34,041 nt of DNA from CAZONU01 sp965370045 (lineage in GTDB: Bacteria > Planctomycetota > SZUA-567 > JAKLDR01): positions 1 through 34,041 of the forward strand of contig CBDUSI010000043.1 of the NCBI GenBank assembly GCA_965370045.1. Reading direction: 5' to 3'. The position numbers and the translations under genes were made by a program. The stretch's first letter is position 1. Each line of letters begins with the position of its first letter. A model generated the notes under the pieces. The model was not told where the DNA came from and made no database searches. It worked only from the letters and a program-made list of their open reading frames with translations. This document shows positions 30,367 through 34,041 of this stretch, in pieces.

Positions 30367-30381
30367 GGCACAAGGATTGCT
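30367..30381 (+). promoter_or_regulatory. Sigma-54 promoter of glnA
   Basis: GGCAC-AAGGA-TTGCT matches the -24/-12 consensus (TGGCAC-N5-TTGCW) except for the first base. The invariant GG and GC are separated by exactly 10 bp. Transcription would start near 30392, leaving a ~58-nt leader that contains AAGGAGAGG just before the ATG at 30450. Confidence 0.85.
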
Positions 30382-30449
30382 TTGGCATAGTGACATGGCA
30401 GCCCCTCCGGGGCGGGCCAGGAGCGCAGGTGCGAGAAGGAGAGGACAGC

Positions 30450-31862
30450 ATGGAGCCCAAGGACGTACTTAAGCTCATCAAGGACAAGAAGATCGTCGCC
30501 GTGGACGTGCGTTTCATGGACTTTCCCGGCCTGTGGCAGCACTTCACGGTGCCGGCCAGGACGGTGGGTGAGGACTTCTTTGAGAAGGGCCTGGGGATAG
30601 ACGGCTCGTCCATTCGCGGATGGAAGGCCATCAACGAGAGCGACATGCTGGTGGTCCCGGACCCTGGCATGTGCTTCATCGATCCCTTCGCGAAGTTTCC
30701 CACGCTGGTGATCGTCGGCAACATCCAGGACCCCATCACCCGTCAGGACTACGGCAAGGACCCCCGCAACATCGCCCGCAAGGCCGAGAAGTACCTGGCC
30801 TCCACGGGGCTGGGCGACACCGCCTTCTTCGGGATGGAGGCCGAGTTCTTTATCTTCGACGACGTGCGCTACGACCAGACCGGGCACTCCGCCTTCTACT
30901 CGGTGGACTCCGTCGAGGGCCAGTGGAACACCGGCCGCGAGGAGAACCCCAACCTGGGCTACAAGCCGCGCTACAAGGAAGGCTACTTCCCGGTTCCGCC
31001 GGCCGACTGCCAGCACGACCTCCGCGAGGAGATGGTGCAGGAAATGACCAGGGTCGGCCTGGACGTGGAGTGCCACCACCACGAGGTGGCCTCCGGCGGC
31101 CAGGCGGAGATCGACACCAAGTACGCCCCGCTGGTCAGGGCCGCCGACGAGATGCTGATCTTCAAGTACGTCGTGAAGAACGTGGCCCGGCGCAACAACA
31201 AGACGGCCACGTTCATGCCCAAGCCGCTCTTCAACGACAACGGCTCGGGGATGCACACCCACCTCTCCCTCTGGAAGGAGGGGCAGCCGACCTTCGCGGG
31301 GGACATGTACGCGGGCCTCAGCCAGGCCGCGCTCTACGCCATCGGTGGGATCATCCGCCACGCCGGGGCGCTCTGCGCCATCTGCAACCCGACGACTAAC
31401 AGCTACAAGCGGCTGGTGCCCGGCTACGAGGCGCCGGTGAACCTGGCCTATTCCTCGCGGAACAGGTCGGCGGCCATCCGCATCCCCATGTACTCGTCGA
31501 GCCCCAAGGCCAAGCGCCTGGAGTTCCGCTGCCCGGACCCCAGCGCCAATCCCTACCTGGCGCTCAGCGCGGTGCTGATGGCCGCGCTCGACGGAATCCA
31601 GGGCAAGATGGACCCGGGCGCGCCGCTCGACAAGGACATCTACGACCTGCCCCCGGAAGAGCTCGCCAAGGTGCCCGGCACCCCGGGGAGCCTGGAGGCG
31701 GCGCTCGACTGCCTGGAGGAGGACCACGAGTTCCTGCTCAAGGGCGACGTCTTCACCGACGACGTGATCGACACCTGGATCTCTTACAAGCGGGACCACG
31801 AGGTGGACGCTCTCAAGCTCAGGCCGCACCCATACGAGTTCGCGCTGTACTACGACATATAG
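30450..31862 (+). CDS. glnA: Glutamine synthetase type I
   Basis: This 470-residue enzyme makes glutamine from glutamate, ammonia and ATP as a dodecamer. Signatures are GLGIDGSSIRGW, FFGMEAEFFIFDDV (metal-binding E-x-E), ECHHHEVASGGQAEID, NDNGSGMHTHLSLW, NPTTNSYKRLVPGYEAPV (ATP/glutamate) and RIPMYSSSPKAKRLEFRCPDPSANPYLALSA. The adenylylation tyrosine of GSI-beta enzymes is present in the matching context KDIYDLPPEEL, so control by GlnE-type adenylylation is plausible. I start at ATG 30450, with AAGGAGAGG 5 nt upstream. The adjacent sigma-54 promoter and enhancer palindrome indicate transcriptional control by the upstream activator. Confidence 0.98.
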   Translation: MEPKDVLKLIKDKKIVAVDVRFMDFPGLWQHFTVPARTVGEDFFEKGLGIDGSSIRGWKAINESDMLVVPDPGMCFIDPFAKFPTLVIVGNIQDPITRQDYGKDPRNIARKAEKYLASTGLGDTAFFGMEAEFFIFDDVRYDQTGHSAFYSVDSVEGQWNTGREENPNLGYKPRYKEGYFPVPPADCQHDLREEMVQEMTRVGLDVECHHHEVASGGQAEIDTKYAPLVRAADEMLIFKYVVKNVARRNNKTATFMPKPLFNDNGSGMHTHLSLWKEGQPTFAGDMYAGLSQAALYAIGGIIRHAGALCAICNPTTNSYKRLVPGYEAPVNLAYSSRNRSAAIRIPMYSSSPKAKRLEFRCPDPSANPYLALSAVLMAALDGIQGKMDPGAPLDKDIYDLPPEELAKVPGTPGSLEAALDCLEEDHEFLLKGDVFTDDVIDTWISYKRDHEVDALKLRPHPYEFALYYDI

Positions 31863-31927
31863 GATATAGGCGTCGGAGGGGACGCAGGGGAGGGGCTGCC
31901 GGGAGGTTCCCGCCCCCCTGCCGAGAA

Positions 31928-31955
31928 AGGGGTCGGAGAGCGATCTCCAGCCCCT
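31928..31955. terminator. Stem-loop between convergent glnA and histidine-kinase genes
   Basis: AGGGGTCGGAGA (31928-31939), loop GCGA and TCTCCAGCCCCT (31944-31955) form a 12-bp stem with two mismatches in the 115-bp convergent gap. There is no T-run on either side, so a factor-independent role is uncertain. Confidence 0.4.
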
Positions 31956-31977
31956 CCGCTTTGCGGACGCGGAAGGT

Positions 31978-33081
31978 TCAGCGGCGGGCGGCGGCCTGCA
32001 CCGCCTCGGCCAGTTCGGACATGCTGAAGGGCTTGCGCAGGACCAGCGGGTCATCCCCGGGGTATGGACCGCCGGCCCGCGGGAGGGGCAGGGCGCTGCA
32101 GAAGACCACCCGGCGGGCGAGCTTCTCCCAGCGCGCGAGCATCTCCCGGTAGAGGTCCAGGCCGCTGGCCGCGCCCAGTTTCAAGTCGATGGTCACCGCG
32201 TCGAAAGGGACGCTTTCCAGGTTGCGCAGCGCGGCCCCGGAGTCCGCGGCCAACTCGGGCCGGTGGCCCAGCATGACCAGTCCCTCACCCAGCAGGGCGG
32301 CTACCTCGGGATCGTCCTCGACCACCAGGACGCGCAGGCCGCTGAGTTCTTCCTTCGCCGCCAGCGGCGTCGCGCTCCGTGCGGACGGTATCGGCGGCCC
32401 CTCGGCCAGGGGCAGCAGTATCTTGAAGGCGCAGCCCTCCGGCCCGCTGCGGGCCAGTTTCAGCTTTCCGCCGGAGAAGCCGGCCAGGTGCCTGGCCAGC
32501 CACAGCCCCATTCCAAGCCCCCGCTGCGGCGCGGTCGCGGCCGGGCCGCGTTCGAAGACCTCACTGCGGACGTCCGCGGGCAGGCCGGGCCCGTCGTCAA
32601 TCACCTCGACACAGGCCGACTCTCCCGCGGCCCGGGCGCGCACGGTGACGCGGCACTCCCCGCCGCCGGCCTGCAGGGCGTTCCTGATGAGGTTGTAGAA
32701 GACACATTCCAGAAGGGCGGGCGCGCCCCGGGCCCAGAGGTCATCGGGCCACTCGCGGGCGATCTCCTGCCCGGAAAGCCTGAGCCCGTCGGCCAGCGAA
32801 ACGGCTTCCTCCAGCACCGGGCCCAGGCGCAACGGGCCGATCCGGCCGCCGGCGTCATCCTCCCGGCCGAGCAGCGCCCGGGAAACCGTCCGGCAGTAGC
32901 GCGCCTGCCTGGCCAGCTTCCCGGCCAGCAGCGAGGCGTTTCCGGGAAGGACCATCGCGGCCAGCCCCTCCGCCCGGGCGGCCACCACGGTGAGAGGGTT
33001 GATGATCTCGTGGGCGACGGCGTAGAGGTTCCCGGGAGTCAAAGAGCCCGGTCCTTTCTCCAGCTTCGAATCGCCCGACAA
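31978..33081 (-). CDS. Soluble hybrid histidine kinase with C-terminal receiver domain
   Basis: This is a 367-residue protein with no membrane segment and almost no sensor region. The H box appears at once (YAVAHEIINPLTVV, H24), in the NtrB-like HE-I-NPL form. It is followed by an N box (FYNLIRNALQAG), G1 (VEVIDDGPGLP) and G2 (GLGMGLWLARHLAG) of the HATPase. After a linker comes a receiver domain (about 248-365) with acidic pair D256/D257 (VVEDDPEV), phospho-acceptor D299 (VTIDLKLG) and K350 (VLRKPFS). The start is TTG 33081 with GGAGG about 7 nt upstream. It should sense a cytosolic signal through a partner protein. It converges on glnA and has its own promoter. Whether it signals to the upstream activator, which lacks a receiver, is unknown. 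Confidence 0.88.
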   Translation of the reverse strand: MSGDSKLEKGPGSLTPGNLYAVAHEIINPLTVVAARAEGLAAMVLPGNASLLAGKLARQARYCRTVSRALLGREDDAGGRIGPLRLGPVLEEAVSLADGLRLSGQEIAREWPDDLWARGAPALLECVFYNLIRNALQAGGGECRVTVRARAAGESACVEVIDDGPGLPADVRSEVFERGPAATAPQRGLGMGLWLARHLAGFSGGKLKLARSGPEGCAFKILLPLAEGPPIPSARSATPLAAKEELSGLRVLVVEDDPEVAALLGEGLVMLGHRPELAADSGAALRNLESVPFDAVTIDLKLGAASGLDLYREMLARWEKLARRVVFCSALPLPRAGGPYPGDDPLVLRKPFSMSELAEAVQAAARR

Positions 33082-33129
33082 GTCGAGGCCTCCACTCCCA
33101 GGTGCTCGTGCGGCAGAATGCGCTAGTAA

Positions 33130-33157
33130 TGTATATACCTGTAATAGGGATTGTCAA
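33130..33157 (-). promoter_or_regulatory. Promoter of the hybrid histidine kinase gene
   Basis: On the minus strand TTGACA (33152-33157), a 16-bp spacer and TATACA (33130-33135) predict a start near 33123 and a leader of ~40 nt. The region is locally AT-rich. Confidence 0.55.
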
Positions 33158-33345
33158 GTGCCTTTCGGCGGCGCGGGGCCGCGCGGCGGGCCCAGCAGGT
33201 GGAGGCCGCTCAGGAGCACCTCCCGCAGGGGGATGTCAAGGCCAGCGAAGCGCCTTGCGCCAGGAATGCAGACGTGGATAATCTCCCACTGCCGCGTGCC
33301 GACGTTAGCTATGGAGGCGCGAACCCAGGTTGGGCTCAGGAGGAA
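33154..33345 (-). pseudogene. Possible C-terminal remnant of an unknown gene
   Basis: A minus-strand frame ends at the TGA at 33154, which overlaps the -35 box of the kinase promoter. Its last ~60 codons read ...RQWEIIHVCIPGARRF, GLDIPLREVLLSGLHL, LGPPRGPAPPKGT. The final ~25 codons have the strong third-position G/C of genuine genes here. The frame continues antisense under the pilin-like gene without a credible start. It may be the end of a gene replaced by that pilin-like gene, or chance. Confidence 0.25.
33255..33282 (+). promoter_or_regulatory. Possible promoter of the pilin-like gene
   Basis: TTGCGC (33255-33260), a 16-bp spacer and GATAAT (33277-33282) predict a start near 33289 and a ~63-nt leader before the TTG at 33352. 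The -35 is the same weak TTGCGC as at 18805 and 19104. Confidence 0.4.
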
Positions 33346-33351
33346 GTGGCG

Positions 33352-34002
33352 TTGGCCGGGCTTCTCGCATTGCTGCTCAATCTGGCGGCCCTTATCTTCC
33401 TGGGCCGGTTCGTGGTGAGGGCTCTCCAACATAAGAGATGGCGCGGGCTTTCCCTGGGGGCTGCTGCCTTTGTCGTTCTCGTCTATGCCTCGGTGTTCTT
33501 CTGGAGCGGATTCATTTCACCGCGTGAGTCGGCTTGGCGCTCGGCGTGTAAGAGTAACCTGCGCTACTGCGCGCGGGTTGTCGAGGACTACCACGAGGAG
33601 AGCGGGAAATGGCCGGGATCACTTGGGGATCTGACCCCGGAGTCGCTTCCCTACAAGTGCCGGTCATGCCCTTTCGCGCCGAATGGTGAATACTACCTCT
33701 ACTTCGCGCACAATGCGGATTCGGTGGAGCCGAACGCCGCTCTGCTTTGCGACAGGCTGGAGAACCACAACGCAGAGAAGCCGCGATTGATTGCCCACTC
33801 CTGGTGGGTCCGTGAGCCCGTAGCACGAACGCTGTGGTCTCTGGGGCGCCTGTGCAAACTAGAGGGAGGATGCCAGAGCTACCATTATGTGTCCGGCAGG
33901 AACGGAGGACATGTGGTCTTTGGCGATGGTCACGTCGAGTGGGTGGACTACGAAACCCTGAAAGAGATTATCAGCAAAGGTCTAGCGAAAACAAATCCCT
34001 GA
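33352..34002 (+). CDS. Two-TM protein with pilin-like (DUF1559/H-X9-DG-related) exported domain
   Basis: This is a 216-residue protein. I choose TTG 33352 because AGGAGG (33338-33343) sits 8 nt upstream and the first helix begins at once; the open frame to 33151 runs through promoter sequence. Two membrane helices lie at about 1-20 (LAGLLALLLNLAALIFLGRFV) and 30-50 (GLSLGAAAFVVLVYASVFFW). The exported part has SACKSNLRYCARVVEDYHEESGKWPGSLGDL, the C-x-x-NL...Y...P...L pattern of planctomycete-type pilin-like proteins. It ends with GGHVVFGDGHVEWVDYETL, as in H-X9-DG proteins, although the spacing is one residue short and the usual His is Arg. The N terminus lacks the prepilin cleavage motif. 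Codons are less GC-biased than in the neighbours. Nothing is assignable in 34003-34041. Confidence 0.68.
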   Translation: MAGLLALLLNLAALIFLGRFVVRALQHKRWRGLSLGAAAFVVLVYASVFFWSGFISPRESAWRSACKSNLRYCARVVEDYHEESGKWPGSLGDLTPESLPYKCRSCPFAPNGEYYLYFAHNADSVEPNAALLCDRLENHNAEKPRLIAHSWWVREPVARTLWSLGRLCKLEGGCQSYHYVSGRNGGHVVFGDGHVEWVDYETLKEIISKGLAKTNP

Positions 34003-34041
34003 GAGACTCCACGGATTCTCACTCACGCCACCTTCTCCCCC

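Noticed and set aside
30237..30450. Classical NtrC binding sites upstream of glnA
   Set aside because: No TGCACC-N5-GGTGCA-like sequence is visible; only the ACCATATGGT palindrome is present.
1..34041. CRISPR array, rRNA or complete tRNA genes, integrase or transposase
   Set aside because: None was seen on either strand. The only repeat-rich DNA is the inverted-repeat element at 23969-24096.

Overview
The window is a GC-rich bacterial chromosome segment of about 34 kb with housekeeping genes (priA, glnA, UDP-glucose dehydrogenase, DNA topoisomerase VI), polysaccharide-degradation genes and a few accessory patches. I infer a Gram-negative-type bacterium of the PVC/Planctomycetota-like or a neighbouring environmental phylum. 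The supporting traits are a PcRGLX/YetA-type lyase, a DUF5060 glycoside hydrolase, a bacterial topoisomerase VI pair, a pilin-like protein ending in a DGHV motif, and a 'caccaagacac' intergenic repeat. This is inference; no rRNA or tRNA gene lies in the window to settle it.

Layout. 1-542: a broken HEAT-like fragment overlapping a small membrane protein gene. 690-3546 (minus): an MmgE/PrpD protein followed by the two subunits of a class I fumarase/tartrate-type Fe-S hydro-lyase. 3693-6719 (minus): a large secreted exo-rhamnogalacturonan-lyase-like protein. 6852-9248: priA, probably on a leaderless mRNA. 9435-15422: an operon of a huge secreted glycoside hydrolase with an internal duplication, a membrane-anchored unknown and an ABC ATPase with no permease beside it. 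15423-18342: an accessory patch with a phage terminase-small-subunit-like gene, a DUF4304 gene, an unknown acidic protein and a GNAT acetyltransferase. 18366-19081: a lone STAS protein and a tiny membrane protein on divergent promoters. 19169-23959: a nucleotide-sugar operon (UDP-glucose dehydrogenase, two epimerases) continuing into a 2,4-diaminopentanoate-dehydrogenase-like protein and an HD-domain protein. 23969-24096: a MITE-like inverted-repeat element. 24112-25378: a zinc-ribbon membrane protein and an unknown anchored protein. 25401-28407 (minus): topoisomerase VI subunits B and A. 28675-31862: a GAF-AAA+-Fis activator and glnA. 31978-33081 (minus): a soluble histidine kinase/receiver hybrid. 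33352-34002: a two-TM pilin-like protein.

The most interesting regulatory signal is one palindrome, TCATACCATATGGTATGA. It occurs about 100 bp upstream of a good sigma-54 promoter before glnA. A one-mismatch copy (TCCTACCATATGGTGGGA) covers the -10 box of the activator gene itself. Together these predict a self-repressing enhancer-binding protein that activates glnA through an operator unlike the classical NtrC site.

Across the window I also read a recurrent housekeeping promoter (TTGNNN, 16-17 bp, TANNCT or TANNAT, three times exactly TAGACT). In two cases, priA and the MmgE/PrpD operon, it sits so close to the ATG that the mRNA should be leaderless. Alternative starts (TTG, GTG) with strong Shine-Dalgarno sequences are common.
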